64,000 nucleotides of DNA from an uncultured Bacteroidales bacterium (GCA_902771935.1 CACXYM010000003.1:52813-116812); one strand, 5' to 3'. Numbered from the stretch's first letter, positions 35,486 through 43,514 are shown. Notes: generated by a model not told the origin, from the sequence alone. Made by a program: numbers and translations.

Positions 35486-37036
35486 ATGAATAAAAAGGTA
35501 CTTCTTGCGTGTGGTTTAATGCTTTGCTCGCTCGGCTTATTCGCTGCGGAGCAATCGGACGAACCTAAAGGTGCTCACCCTTGGAAACTGGAGGAGAATG
35601 CGAATGGCGTTGCACCTAAGTTTGCTCACTGGACGTTGGTCTTAGAGGGCGGCTTTAACTCGTTTGATGGTGACTTTAATAGTGAGATGAAACACCCTGT
35701 TTGGGCTCCCGGTGCCGGTTTAGGTTTGGAATACCACTTTACTCCTATGTGGGCGTTGGGTGTTGAGGGCTACTATGACTGGTATAAAGTAACAGGCCAA
35801 AACAATGACCAACACGCTGCAGTACTCTTAGACGGTATGATGGCGCGTGCACAAGGATACTTAGAATTCGACCTTATGGGGTCCTGCTATCCGAAAACCC
35901 AGAAGAAGATATTCGGCCTGAACCTCTTAGTCGGTGGTGGTGCTGCGTGGTATAAGAATAGCACCTATTATCCGGATGAGACAAAAGGTCACACTGCCGA
36001 TTATACACCAAAATCCGATTCAAAGTTCATGAATCCACTGCCGTTCGTACAAGCGGGCGTACTCTTTGACTTCAACCTTGGTCGTGTTACATCGTTGGGC
36101 GTTAAAGGTACCTATTCCTATTTCGTAAAAGATATTATTGATGGACGCGGTCCTTCTACTCCTGCTTCTAAAAATAATGATGGTATCTTCGATGTTTCGC
36201 TTGTTCTGCGCTTTAAGTTAGTATCTAAGAAGAAGACCCACGTGCAGAATATTGCTTCCTATGCTGAGGCTGACAGCTTTAATGCTAAGAATGAGAGCAA
36301 GGCATACGGTAAGGATACGCTCGTTATTTCGCACGTTGATACATTGTATATCAATACAACTTCAGTTGCAACGAACTCCGTACAAGTCATCAACGATAAC
36401 TTCGTTTACGTTTATTTCGACCATAACTCCAATGCTCTTAATGACGCAGCGCTCATCGTTGTTCAACAACTTGCAAGCCAATTGAAGTGGGATCCGTCAC
36501 TCTGCGTAGAGATTATCGGTTATGCTGACAATACGGGTACGGAAGATCATAACTCCAACCTCGGTGTAGCACGTGCACAGAATATCCGTGACGAACTCGT
36601 TGAGGAGCATAATATTGATCCGAGCCGTATTACCTACTCCAGCGGTGGCGCTATCCATGGTGGCCGTTCCACAGGTGCTTATACGCCTAATCGCCGTGCG
36701 GACATCCGCGTAATGCAATGCAGCGACTTCGGTGCGGTTAAACAACGCAACGATGACCGCGAGGCACAAGCAGAGCAAGCACAAAAGCAAGCTCTCGCAG
36801 AACGCGATGCAAACAACATGATTACTGCTCCGGAAGGTATGACACTCAGCGCTATCTCGCGTAAATACTATGGCAATACCTATTGCTGGGTATTCATCTA
36901 CGAGGCTAACAAGAAAACGCTGAAGTCACCGAACTATATTCCGCAAGGTGCACGTCTCGTCATCCCTGACTTGACAGACGAACAAAGACATATCTCGAAG
37001 GCAAAGGCAGACGCCTACTACGAGAAAATTAAATAA
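35486..37036 (+). CDS. OmpA-family outer-membrane protein with C-terminal LysM
   Basis: 516 aa from the ATG at 35486, which starts a clear signal peptide (MNKKVLLACGLMLCSLGLFA); an in-frame ATG at 35453 would add 11 residues in front of it. An N-terminal barrel (about 40-270, LVLEGGFNSFDGDF, GAGLGLEYHFTPMWALGVEGYYDWY) is followed by an OmpA peptidoglycan-binding domain (about 305-415: FVYVYFDHNSNALN, IIGYADNTGTEDHNSNLGVARAQNI, NRRADIRV) and a charged linker, then a LysM-like end (GMTLSAISRKYYGN, ARLVIPDL). It would tie the outer membrane to peptidoglycan. tRNA-Met follows 17 bp downstream without its own visible promoter. Confidence 0.93.
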   Translation: MNKKVLLACGLMLCSLGLFAAEQSDEPKGAHPWKLEENANGVAPKFAHWTLVLEGGFNSFDGDFNSEMKHPVWAPGAGLGLEYHFTPMWALGVEGYYDWYKVTGQNNDQHAAVLLDGMMARAQGYLEFDLMGSCYPKTQKKIFGLNLLVGGGAAWYKNSTYYPDETKGHTADYTPKSDSKFMNPLPFVQAGVLFDFNLGRVTSLGVKGTYSYFVKDIIDGRGPSTPASKNNDGIFDVSLVLRFKLVSKKKTHVQNIASYAEADSFNAKNESKAYGKDTLVISHVDTLYINTTSVATNSVQVINDNFVYVYFDHNSNALNDAALIVVQQLASQLKWDPSLCVEIIGYADNTGTEDHNSNLGVARAQNIRDELVEEHNIDPSRITYSSGGAIHGGRSTGAYTPNRRADIRVMQCSDFGAVKQRNDDREAQAEQAQKQALAERDANNMITAPEGMTLSAISRKYYGNTYCWVFIYEANKKTLKSPNYIPQGARLVIPDLTDEQRHISKAKADAYYEKIK

Positions 37037-37053
37037 GTCGCGCTTGTCGCGCG

Positions 37054-37128
37054 GGTCCCATAGCTCAGTTGGTTAGTAGCACCTGACTCATAATCAGGGG
37101 GTCCTTGGTTCAAGCCCAAGTGGGACCA
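37054..37128 (+). tRNA. tRNA-Met (CAT anticodon)
   Basis: Cloverleaf by eye: acceptor GGTCCCA / TGGGACC, D arm GCTC-AGTTGGTTAG-TAGC in which the 13-22 pair is C·U, anticodon stem CCTGA / TCAGG with loop CTCATAA (anticodon CAT), T arm CTTGG-TTCAAGC-CCAAG. No CCA is encoded (ACA follows). CAT may be elongator Met, or Ile2 if the C is converted to lysidine; the sequence resembles elongator Met. A strong terminator follows after 2 bases. Confidence 0.9.
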
Positions 37129-37130
37129 CA

Positions 37131-37157
37131 AAAAAGCACCGCATCGGTGCTTTTTTG
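37131..37157 (+). terminator. rho-independent terminator after tRNA-Met
   Basis: Stem GCACCG-CAT-CGGTGC (37136-37150) followed by six T. It closes the OmpA/tRNA transcript, 16 bp before the nrnA start. Confidence 0.88.
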
Positions 37158-37172
37158 CAACAGAGAAGAATA

Positions 37173-38240
37173 ATGATTTCGGACAAGTTAACACAAGAAC
37201 AGGTAGAAGGAGTACGCCGTTTACTCGAGCCGGCACAAAAGGTAGTCGTTCTTACCCATATGTCACCTGATGGCGATGCCATGGGAAGTGCTCTTGCGCT
37301 CTACTGGTGGTTGAAAGCAACTAAGGATGTGCAAGTCATTGTTCCTAATGTGTTTCCGGATTTCTTCAACTGGATGCCTGACGTGGATACTATCCTTATC
37401 TGCGAGAAGGATGCAGCTAAAGCAAAATCCCTCATCAACGATGCTGACTTGCTTATCTGTTCCGACTTCAATGAACCAAAACGAATCGGGCAACTCGGAC
37501 AAATGGCAATGGAAGCCACGTGTCCCAAAATACTGATTGATCATCATCTCTTCCCGTCCGATTTCGCGGATGTGACTATTAGTTATACCGATGTTACTTC
37601 CGCCTCAGAACTTGTTTTCCGACTGATTTATCAAATAACCAATCACCAGTTACCAATCACCAATTACCAGGAAATGGCAACCTGTATCTATACAGGCTTA
37701 ATGACAGACACAGGTAATTTTGCTTTTAACTCCAATTACCCCGAAGTGTATGAGATCATAGCCATTCTCATCGCAGCCGGTGTGGATAAAGATGCGGTTT
37801 ATAACCATATATTTAACGCGCACACGGAAGGACGGATGCGCCTTGTAGGGTATTGCTTGAATAATAAGATGCGCATTTTCCCCGATTGTCATGCTTCGCT
37901 AATCTATATCAGCGGTAAGGAGTTATATCGTTTCAATTTCAAGACGGGCGATGCAGAAGGTATCGTCAATATGCCGCTTTCCATTAAGGATGTCTATTAC
38001 TCCGTTTTTATGCGCGAGGATAAGGTCGCAGACTGGGAGAAAGAGCGCGCTAATGGCAGTAAGACAAAGATAAAGATTTCTATGCGTAGTCAAGGTGACC
38101 GACCCGTTAATATTTTCTGCCAAGAAATCTATAATGGTGGCGGACACAAAAATGCATCCGGAGGAGAATACTACGGCTCACTCGCGGATGCAGTTAACTT
38201 ATTCCTAAGTAATTACGAAAAGTATTTTAAGAAGGATTAG
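37173..38240 (+). CDS. nrnA: DHH-family bifunctional oligoribonuclease/PAP phosphatase
   Basis: 355 aa from the ATG at 37173; an upstream TTG at 37155 lies in the terminator T-tract and is rejected. DHH domain: VVVLTHMSPDGDAMGSALAL, ICSDFNEPKRIGQL, KILIDHHLFPSDF (DHH), CIYTGLMTDTGNFAFN; DHHA1 domain ending YNGGGHKNASGGEYYG. Degrades nanoRNAs and pAp. Residues about 155-166 (TNHQLPITNYQ) come from five heptamer repeats inserted just before EMATCIYTGL, where family members have no such segment as far as I recall. The 3' end overlaps the convergent HMA gene by 14 bp. Confidence 0.92.
   Translation: MISDKLTQEQVEGVRRLLEPAQKVVVLTHMSPDGDAMGSALALYWWLKATKDVQVIVPNVFPDFFNWMPDVDTILICEKDAAKAKSLINDADLLICSDFNEPKRIGQLGQMAMEATCPKILIDHHLFPSDFADVTISYTDVTSASELVFRLIYQITNHQLPITNYQEMATCIYTGLMTDTGNFAFNSNYPEVYEIIAILIAAGVDKDAVYNHIFNAHTEGRMRLVGYCLNNKMRIFPDCHASLIYISGKELYRFNFKTGDAEGIVNMPLSIKDVYYSVFMREDKVADWEKERANGSKTKIKISMRSQGDRPVNIFCQEIYNGGGHKNASGGEYYGSLADAVNLFLSNYEKYFKKD
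37636..37670. repeat. 7-bp repeat array (TTACCAA type) inside nrnA
   Basis: Five in-register heptamers in the coding sequence: TAACCAA, TCACCAG, TTACCAA, TCACCAA, TTACCAG. Read in this orientation any frame avoids stops; the opposite orientation would contain TAA. Confidence 0.88.
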
Positions 38241-38529
38241 TTTGCGTAGGTGGCGTTAGTGACGCGGGTTTACCGATAGCCTCGAATGCTTTTTGCAGGG
38301 TAGGGATATCGGTTTTGTTGGCGTCATAGGTCACGACTACGGTTTTGGTCTTCAGGTCGCATTGTAAATCACGCACGCCTTTCTCATAGGCGATATTCTT
38401 ATAGATTTTGTCTATGCACCCTTGACAATGCAAATCCACATAGAACGTGACTTGTTGTTTATCTACTTTGGCGCTTGCCATACCAATTGACAGCGTCAAC
38501 ATCATCATAAATAACACTACTCGTTTCAT
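38227..38529 (-). CDS. periplasmic heavy-metal-associated (HMA) domain protein
   Basis: 100 aa with a signal peptide (ending SAKA/ASA-like near residue 20). The rest is a single HMA fold with the metal-binding CxxC in VDLHCQGCIDKIYKNIAY, then GVRDLQCDLKTKTVVVTYDANKTDIPTLQKAFEAIGK. Such domains bind Cu(I), Hg, Zn or similar soft metals as chaperones. It lies 8 bp downstream of a TonB receptor stop, so the two form an operon and probably serve one metal or metal complex. Overlaps the convergent nrnA end by 14 bp. Confidence 0.87.
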   Translation of the reverse strand: MKRVVLFMMMLTLSIGMASAKVDKQQVTFYVDLHCQGCIDKIYKNIAYEKGVRDLQCDLKTKTVVVTYDANKTDIPTLQKAFEAIGKPASLTPPTQTNPS

Positions 38530-38537
38530 ACTTTTGA

Positions 38538-40634
38538 CTAATCTTCCTTTTTCTCAAGGTCATACCTAAATCCAACATACACTTTCCATCCCGTAGTCGG
38601 CCCGCATACCATAGATGCATCGAAATCGGGACTGTAGGGATGGAAACTATCCACAATAGGATGATCTTGCCTGAAGTTGGTCATATTCTCTGCACCTACG
38701 TAGAGACTGCAGGTCTTCCAGTACTTCGTTATTTGAGCCATTAGTTGCGGATACCATGTGAGTGGCTTAGGCGTACCGTAACCGCCTCGTAGGTTGCCGT
38801 AAGCAGTGAATCCGTCCGGCATTCGGCCTATACCATTAAACTGTGCTGTGATGTCGAATTGCCATTTCTTGAGAGGCGTCTGGTAACTCGTTGTAATAAC
38901 GCCTTTGTATTTATTCGATAGCGCTTTCGGGCGTAACTTATACTCCGTAACCGGTAACCCATCCACCGTGACCGTGACTCCGGTCGTTTGCTCTATATCT
39001 GTCCAACGGAAAGCTGCTGTCCATGTCCAACCGCGTAGCACTTCGATAGTGGCCTCTATCTGTGCGCTGTGAGCAAACGACTTCGCGCCTTTGATGTCGC
39101 TTTGGTTATAGATATAAACGCCGTGCGGGTCTTGGTCCAAGTCCACTATAGCGGAGTTGAGAAAATGGGTGTAATAATACTCGCCGGATAGTTGCAATTC
39201 TTTGCTGCCCAATGGGATATAGAAAGTGGTACTTATACCTGAATTTACGGCGCGTTCCTGTTCGATTTTGTCCGTGATATATATCGTTCGGCTTGATGGT
39301 AGTATAAATGCGTTGTCGGCTATCACGTTAGGCGAACGGTAGCCCATACCCACACTTGCCCGGAGCGTCCACCATTCCCATGGCGTATAGCGGATATTCA
39401 TTCGTGGCGTGACGAAGAAGCCATATCGGGTAGAGTAGTCGGCTCTAACGCCTGCCACTAAAGATAATATCTCTTCGTACTTGAGACTATATTCAGCGAA
39501 TATACCGGGCACCACTTCCCAACGGTTCAGGTTGTCCGGGAGGATATTGAGTGTTTCGCCGTACTTATCGAAGTTCACACTTACTCCGGCACTTAGTCGG
39601 TGGTCATTGTCTATTTCGCCTTGTCCCTCGAAGTTCCCCTGATAAATGGCGTTGGCATATACATTGAGTTGGTCGGCTTTCCAGTTACGCAAACCGTATT
39701 GGTTATCCAGGTTGTGATAGCTCACGGCGGTAATGAGTGCCACGGATGAACCGCTTTCTTCGTCAAACACGTAGCCGTTTTTCATAAATCCTTCCACTCG
39801 CCATGTGTTAAGGTGGATATGGTAGGGATTAGCAATTGTGTCGGCGAACTGTCCTCCTCTGCGGCGGTCGTATAGTCCGCGTACGAAAGCCTGGAACGTG
39901 TAGTTGCCTTGTTTGTAGAACCATCGGTTGGCGAGATTGGCGTTGATGGTCTTGGGCATGTCCATAAACGAGTCATGGTTGCCGTCCATGGCCATGAAAT
40001 TCTGCCCATAGTGAGCAAGAATACCTGTATATAGCTTTCGACTTTCGACTTTTTGCTTTCGACTCTCAATCTTCCATCCTCCGGAGATATTGGCTTCAGC
40101 CATCAGGTCGCTGTTGAACATGAGGTTGACGGACAGCGGATTCTGTATCTGCGGTTTGAGTAACTCTACATTTATTTGTCCGGAGGTTGCTTCGTATCCA
40201 TTGATAACAGAGGATGTACCTTTGCTCACCTGTATCGAACTCATCCAGGGGCCTGGTATATATTCTAATCCGAAGTTCTGTGCGAGACCTCTAACGGCCG
40301 GGGTGTTTTCTTGAATGAGTTGCACATAGGTGCCGTTCAGTCCAAGTAGTCGAATCTGTTTGGCCCCTGTAGCGGCGTCGGCATATGCCACATCCACCGA
40401 GGCACTGGTTTCGAAAGCTTCGCTCAAGTTACAACAAGCTGCGCGGCATAGTTCCTCGCTGTTGATGCGTTGCGTATCGAAGGCGTCTGTGCGGCTTTTG
40501 ACCGTTCCTTTGCGCCGCTGAACTACTTGTACTTCCTCAATATGGAAGTCGTTCGTGTTCAGCGTATCTTGGGCTGTAACAGGGAGTGCTACAAGCGAAA
40601 GAAACAGTATTATATGATTTTTTATTCGTTTCAT
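38538..40634 (-). CDS. TonB-dependent receptor, HMA-associated
   Basis: 698 aa with a signal peptide (LVALPVTAQ). Plug domain without an N-terminal carboxypeptidase-like domain: IEEVQVVQRRKGTVKSR (TonB-box region), LCRAACCNLSEAFETSASVDVAYADAATGAKQIRLLGLNG, PGPWMSSIQVSKGTSSVINGYEATSGQINVELLKP; the rest is a 22-strand barrel ending in F (FRYDLEKKED tail). The Cys cluster CRAACC and the HMA partner suggest metal or metallophore import; ligand unknown. Residues about 189-200 (ESRKQKVESRK) come from a TCGAAAG heptamer array. The ATG is only 4 nt behind TAATTTTG, so the mRNA may be leaderless. A conserved dyad overlaps the -33 box. Confidence 0.9.
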   Translation of the reverse strand: MKRIKNHIILFLSLVALPVTAQDTLNTNDFHIEEVQVVQRRKGTVKSRTDAFDTQRINSEELCRAACCNLSEAFETSASVDVAYADAATGAKQIRLLGLNGTYVQLIQENTPAVRGLAQNFGLEYIPGPWMSSIQVSKGTSSVINGYEATSGQINVELLKPQIQNPLSVNLMFNSDLMAEANISGGWKIESRKQKVESRKLYTGILAHYGQNFMAMDGNHDSFMDMPKTINANLANRWFYKQGNYTFQAFVRGLYDRRRGGQFADTIANPYHIHLNTWRVEGFMKNGYVFDEESGSSVALITAVSYHNLDNQYGLRNWKADQLNVYANAIYQGNFEGQGEIDNDHRLSAGVSVNFDKYGETLNILPDNLNRWEVVPGIFAEYSLKYEEILSLVAGVRADYSTRYGFFVTPRMNIRYTPWEWWTLRASVGMGYRSPNVIADNAFILPSSRTIYITDKIEQERAVNSGISTTFYIPLGSKELQLSGEYYYTHFLNSAIVDLDQDPHGVYIYNQSDIKGAKSFAHSAQIEATIEVLRGWTWTAAFRWTDIEQTTGVTVTVDGLPVTEYKLRPKALSNKYKGVITTSYQTPLKKWQFDITAQFNGIGRMPDGFTAYGNLRGGYGTPKPLTWYPQLMAQITKYWKTCSLYVGAENMTNFRQDHPIVDSFHPYSPDFDASMVCGPTTGWKVYVGFRYDLEKKED
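40035..40069. repeat. 7-bp repeat array (CTTTCGA type) inside TonB-receptor gene
   Basis: Heptamers CTTTCGA, CTTTCGA, CTTTTTG, CTTTCGA, CTCTCAA on the plus strand, within the receptor coding sequence, encoding ESRKQKVESRK on the minus strand. The frame stays open because the unit has no stop in any phase. Confidence 0.88.
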
Positions 40635-40638
40635 GCTG

Positions 40639-40669
40639 CAAAATTACTGCTATTTATTTGAATGCGCAA
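40639..40669 (-). promoter_or_regulatory. Bacteroidota promoter of TonB receptor 38538-40634
   Basis: Minus strand TTG (40669-40667), 20-bp spacer, TAATTTTG (40646-40639). Only CAGC separates the element from the ATG. Confidence 0.85.
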
Positions 40670-40686
40670 TACCTAAAAATGGGGAT
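40669..40686 (-). promoter_or_regulatory. conserved dyad, site 5 (overlaps -33)
   Basis: Plus-strand sequence ATACC-TAAAAATG-GGGAT. Read on the minus strand its last T is the first T of the -33 TTG of the receptor promoter, the same geometry as sites 1 and 3. Confidence 0.72.
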
Positions 40687-40696
40687 TTGCTTTTAT

Positions 40697-40738
40697 CTTT
40701 CGACTTTTTGCTTTCGACTTTCGACTTTTGACCTTCGA
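40697..40738. repeat. 7-bp repeat array (CTTTCGA type) between two TonB-receptor genes
   Basis: Six heptamers: CTTTCGA, CTTTTTG, CTTTCGA, CTTTCGA, CTTTTGA, CCTTCGA. It abuts the stop codon of the upstream receptor gene at 40739. Confidence 0.9.
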
Positions 40739-43012
40739 CTAAATCTTAATCGCTAACCCTACGAAGTAGGTCCGTGGTGTGGATGGGCCGTAGATATAGT
40801 TGGCGTCTTTGTTAGGTCCTTTGTCTAAGTCGCGTTGAAATTGGTCGAAGATATTCTTTACACCTGCGCTCACTTCCAAACTATATTGTTTATATAGTCG
40901 TATCTCGTATGCGAGGCGGATCCCTAAATCGAAGAATGTAGGCGTTTTGGCTTCTTCGTCTTGAGGAATATATCCTGCCAAGTGCGGCACAATCATAGAC
41001 CCGGTTACTTTGCCGTTGATCGATATGGTGAAGTCTTTGACCGGTTTAACGTCGAGCAACATGTACCCATAGTGGTCCGGGGTATGGAGCATACGTTTTT
41101 GTGGTGCCACGTCGGGGCTCCATTGTTGGGCTACGGTGTATTGACTTTGCTGGTAGGTATAACCTAATTGTATGGTTAGGAAGGGCGCATAGCTCACTTT
41201 TCCTTCGAAATTAACTCCTCCGACCCAAGCGCCTGCAGCATTGGTTCGGGTCAGTAGCAGATTGCCTTTGGCATCGTGACCTTCTTCCCGAAGAAAGAAA
41301 ACGTCCTGTAAGTAGGTGTAAAATCCTTCAGCAGTGAGGTTCACTTCCCAACGGTCGAAGTGTCTATTCCAATCGATACTCATGGTAGCGCTGTGTGAGT
41401 ATTCGGGTTTGAGGTTTGGGTCAAGGGATATGAGTGACACTTCCCCTCCCACAGCCGCTACGTGCAGGTCTTCGTCGTAGGCTTGCGGTGCACGATAGCC
41501 ACTGCTGTATCCGGCACGTAGAACAAGCCCTTCGATGGGTGTATAGCGGAAGTTAGCGCGTGGGGTCACCACCACATTGCGCAGCAGGTTATGCTTCTCT
41601 ATGCGGGCACCAATTAAGATGCTCCAGTTCGTGTTCTTCCATTCGTTCTGGGCATAGCCGCCTACTACATGCACATGCTGATTGATGATGCGTTTGTAAC
41701 CTAACATTTTGTCATTCAATCCGTTGTAGTTATACTCTGTTCCTACCGTCAGGTCTCCTGTCATTTTTCCGCAGGGGTAGGAGAATCGGTATTGCAGACC
41801 GGTGTTGGCGGTGAGGTCAGAGCTTCTGCCGTACGCGTCAGGGTCATGGTTGGTCCCGAAGTAACTCTCTCTGCCGATATGTTGCACGGCGCCGTAGGCG
41901 GAGACGAAGTGTCGGTTGTCTTCCGAGAACCAGTCGAAGCCTAACGACCCTGCGTCGATATTATGCCGTAGTTGTTCCGCGATATCGGCTTTAAAGGGTT
42001 CTTCGTCTCTATTGTTGCCTCCGCGTCGGTATTCGGACGTGTGGTGATATTCGGCAGTTATCTTACTGTATGCACTTGTTTTAAAGAACGCGCGTGCGCC
42101 TGCGGTAGTACCGCGCAGTTGGGGCACTTCGCTAAAACCGTCTTCGTCTCTGTCGTATGCAGAACGCGTACGGTGGTTGGCAAAGAGATAGGCACCTATT
42201 TTGCGGTTCTCGCTCACTACCGATGCGTTGAGATTCGTATTGATGTCGTATCCTGTGTGCTCATTGATACCGCTTGTGTTCGATAGGTTAACAAAATTGC
42301 GCACAGGCTCTTTGGTGATGATATTCACTACACCGGCGATAGCGTTCGCTCCATATACGGCGGACCCGCCTCCGCGCAATACTTCGATGCGGTCAATCAT
42401 GGCTGCCGGTACTTGCTCTAAACCATAGACTGACGCCATCGACGAGAATACAGGCCGACTGTCCATCAGTATCTGGGTGTACTGACCCTGAAGGCCATTG
42501 ATACGCAAGTCCGTCTTTCCGCAGTTGGAGCAAGTGTTCTCTACACGTAGTCCGGGTTGAAAATTCAGTGCATCGGCTACACATGATACAGCCGTCGTCT
42601 CAAAGAGACGTGGCGATATGACATTCACTATCGAAGCCGTTTCTTGACGCTTCGTAGCATACCGATTGGCGGTCACCACCACGCTGTTCAACTCATGTGA
42701 TGCTTCGCGGATGGTCGCTTTCAGCTCAATGGTCTTATCTTGAACTAAGGTGACGGGTAATTCTAATGTCTCGTACCCGACGTAACTGAACACTACGGTT
42801 TGTTTGCCTATGGGAAGGTCTTTTAGCAAGTAGTGTCCGGATTCATCTGTCACGGTGCCTTTATCGGATCCTTTGAGTTGCACGTTGACGTAGGGAAGGT
42901 GTTCTCCGGTTCGCTCGTCAAGCACGTGTCCGGTTATATGCGCATCGTATTGGGCGTAAATGGGTAAAACACAACTTAACAGAAATACTAATACCTTTAT
43001 TTTTTGCTTCAT
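40739..43012 (-). CDS. TonB-dependent receptor with carboxypeptidase-like N-terminal domain
   Basis: 757 aa from the ATG at 43012; the frame runs further upstream (to 43267) but that part precedes the promoter. Signal peptide (VLPIYAQ), then a carboxypeptidase D-like regulatory domain (about 24-110: ITGHVLDERTGEHLPYVNVQLKGSDKGTVTDESGHYLLKDLPIG), TonB-box/plug (LNSVVVTANRYATKRQETA, CSNCGKTDLRINGLQGQYTQILMDSRPVFSS, IEVLRGGGSAVYGANAIAGVVNIITK) and the barrel, ending YFVGLAIKI with hydrophobic termini. It lacks SusC-type features and a SusD partner. The CSNC pair in the plug is a feature of metal/haem/cobalamin-type receptors in this phylum; ligand unknown. A heptamer array abuts the stop. Confidence 0.92.
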   Translation of the reverse strand: MKQKIKVLVFLLSCVLPIYAQYDAHITGHVLDERTGEHLPYVNVQLKGSDKGTVTDESGHYLLKDLPIGKQTVVFSYVGYETLELPVTLVQDKTIELKATIREASHELNSVVVTANRYATKRQETASIVNVISPRLFETTAVSCVADALNFQPGLRVENTCSNCGKTDLRINGLQGQYTQILMDSRPVFSSMASVYGLEQVPAAMIDRIEVLRGGGSAVYGANAIAGVVNIITKEPVRNFVNLSNTSGINEHTGYDINTNLNASVVSENRKIGAYLFANHRTRSAYDRDEDGFSEVPQLRGTTAGARAFFKTSAYSKITAEYHHTSEYRRGGNNRDEEPFKADIAEQLRHNIDAGSLGFDWFSEDNRHFVSAYGAVQHIGRESYFGTNHDPDAYGRSSDLTANTGLQYRFSYPCGKMTGDLTVGTEYNYNGLNDKMLGYKRIINQHVHVVGGYAQNEWKNTNWSILIGARIEKHNLLRNVVVTPRANFRYTPIEGLVLRAGYSSGYRAPQAYDEDLHVAAVGGEVSLISLDPNLKPEYSHSATMSIDWNRHFDRWEVNLTAEGFYTYLQDVFFLREEGHDAKGNLLLTRTNAAGAWVGGVNFEGKVSYAPFLTIQLGYTYQQSQYTVAQQWSPDVAPQKRMLHTPDHYGYMLLDVKPVKDFTISINGKVTGSMIVPHLAGYIPQDEEAKTPTFFDLGIRLAYEIRLYKQYSLEVSAGVKNIFDQFQRDLDKGPNKDANYIYGPSTPRTYFVGLAIKI

Positions 43013-43038
43013 GAATAGCCTGTTTTCGAAAACGGCGG

Positions 43039-43069
43039 CAAAGGTACTGCTTTTTTTCCACATACACAA
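43039..43069 (-). promoter_or_regulatory. Bacteroidota promoter of TonB receptor 40739-43012
   Basis: Minus strand TTG (43069-43067), 20-bp spacer with AAAAAAAGCAG end, TACCTTTG (43046-43039), 26 bp upstream of the ATG. Confidence 0.83.
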
Positions 43070-43084
43070 GTTTTCACCTCTCTT

Positions 43085-43102
43085 TTCTCTATTATTTGGG
43101 AT
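43085..43102 (-). promoter_or_regulatory. degenerate dyad, site 6
   Basis: Minus strand ATCCC-AAATAATA-GAGAA: the left ten bases equal those of site 2 (minus reading), the right half-site is lost. Exactly 15 bp separate it from the -33 TTG, as at sites 1 and 2 for their minus-strand promoters. Confidence 0.4.
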
Positions 43103-43128
43103 ATTCTCTTTTTTACTTCTTCCCCTTT

Positions 43129-43145
43129 CCCGAGTGTCACTCGGG
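43129..43145. repeat. 17-bp perfect palindrome CCCGAGTG-T-CACTCGGG
   Basis: Eight-base arms around one central base; a similar 17-bp palindrome (CCCGAATC-G-GATTCGGG) lies at 47786-47802. Confidence 0.8.
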
Positions 43146-43304
43146 CTTCGTTCCGTGCTCTGCCTCTTTCCGAGCTCGGGCATAGGCGGTTTAGCCCTTC
43201 GCTGTCCTGCAAGAGGACGGTTGGTCTCGAGCCCTAAAATTGGTGAAAAATTAAGAAAACAGAACAAAAATTACAAAAATCGCCATAAATACACACCCAA
43301 AAAT

Positions 43305-43335
43305 TTGCACAATCCAAAATTTTGTACTACTTTTG
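43305..43335 (+). promoter_or_regulatory. Bacteroidota promoter for 160-aa gene
   Basis: TTG (43305-43307), 20-bp spacer, TACTTTTG (43328-43335). The start codon is 180 bp further on, leaving a long leader that carries the 11-bp array. Confidence 0.75.
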
Positions 43336-43357
43336 CACCCAAAATACACCCAATATG

Positions 43358-43467
43358 TATATGAGGTGGATAGGTGGCTCATATGTGATTCATATGTGAT
43401 TCGTATGTGATTGCTATGTTATTCATATGTCGTTCCTATGATATTGATATGAGGTGTATATGTTAGT
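43358..43467. repeat. 11-bp-period tandem array C (10 units)
   Basis: Ten in-register 11-mers: TATATGAGGTG, GATAGGTGGCT, CATATGTGATT twice, CGTATGTGATT, GCTATGTTATT, CATATGTCGTT, CCTATGATATT, GATATGAGGTG, TATATGTTAGT. The core TATGTGATT is shared and the outer units (ATATGAGGTG) match each other. The array lies between the promoter and the start of the 160-aa gene. Confidence 0.9.
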
Positions 43468-43514
43468 AATGCTTTAGTAACGGAACAATAGTATAATTTT
43501 AAAAAAATTTCAAT

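Larger units (their letters stand above)
43013..43514. other. divergent intergenic region with palindromes, two promoters and an 11-bp array
   Basis: 502 bp between divergent genes. It holds the receptor promoter (43039-43069), a GC-richer block with several palindromes (about 43125-43240: CCCGAGTG-T-CACTCGGG at 43129-43145, CCGAGCTCGG near 43169, GTCCT-GCAAG-AGGAC near 43204), the promoter of the 160-aa gene (43305-43335), then an 11-bp array in that gene's leader. A Pro/Arg-rich open frame crosses the block on the minus strand but it lies upstream of the receptor promoter and is not considered coding. Confidence 0.7.

Noticed and set aside
37054-37128. Broken D arm in tRNA-Met
   Set aside because: The extra base can be placed in the D loop with a C·U 13-22 pair, a position often non-canonical; the tRNA is probably functional.
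43012-43267. 85-codon N-terminal extension of the TonB receptor ending at 40739
   Set aside because: It lies upstream of the promoter, is Arg/Pro-rich and precedes a perfect signal peptide; the start is at 43012.
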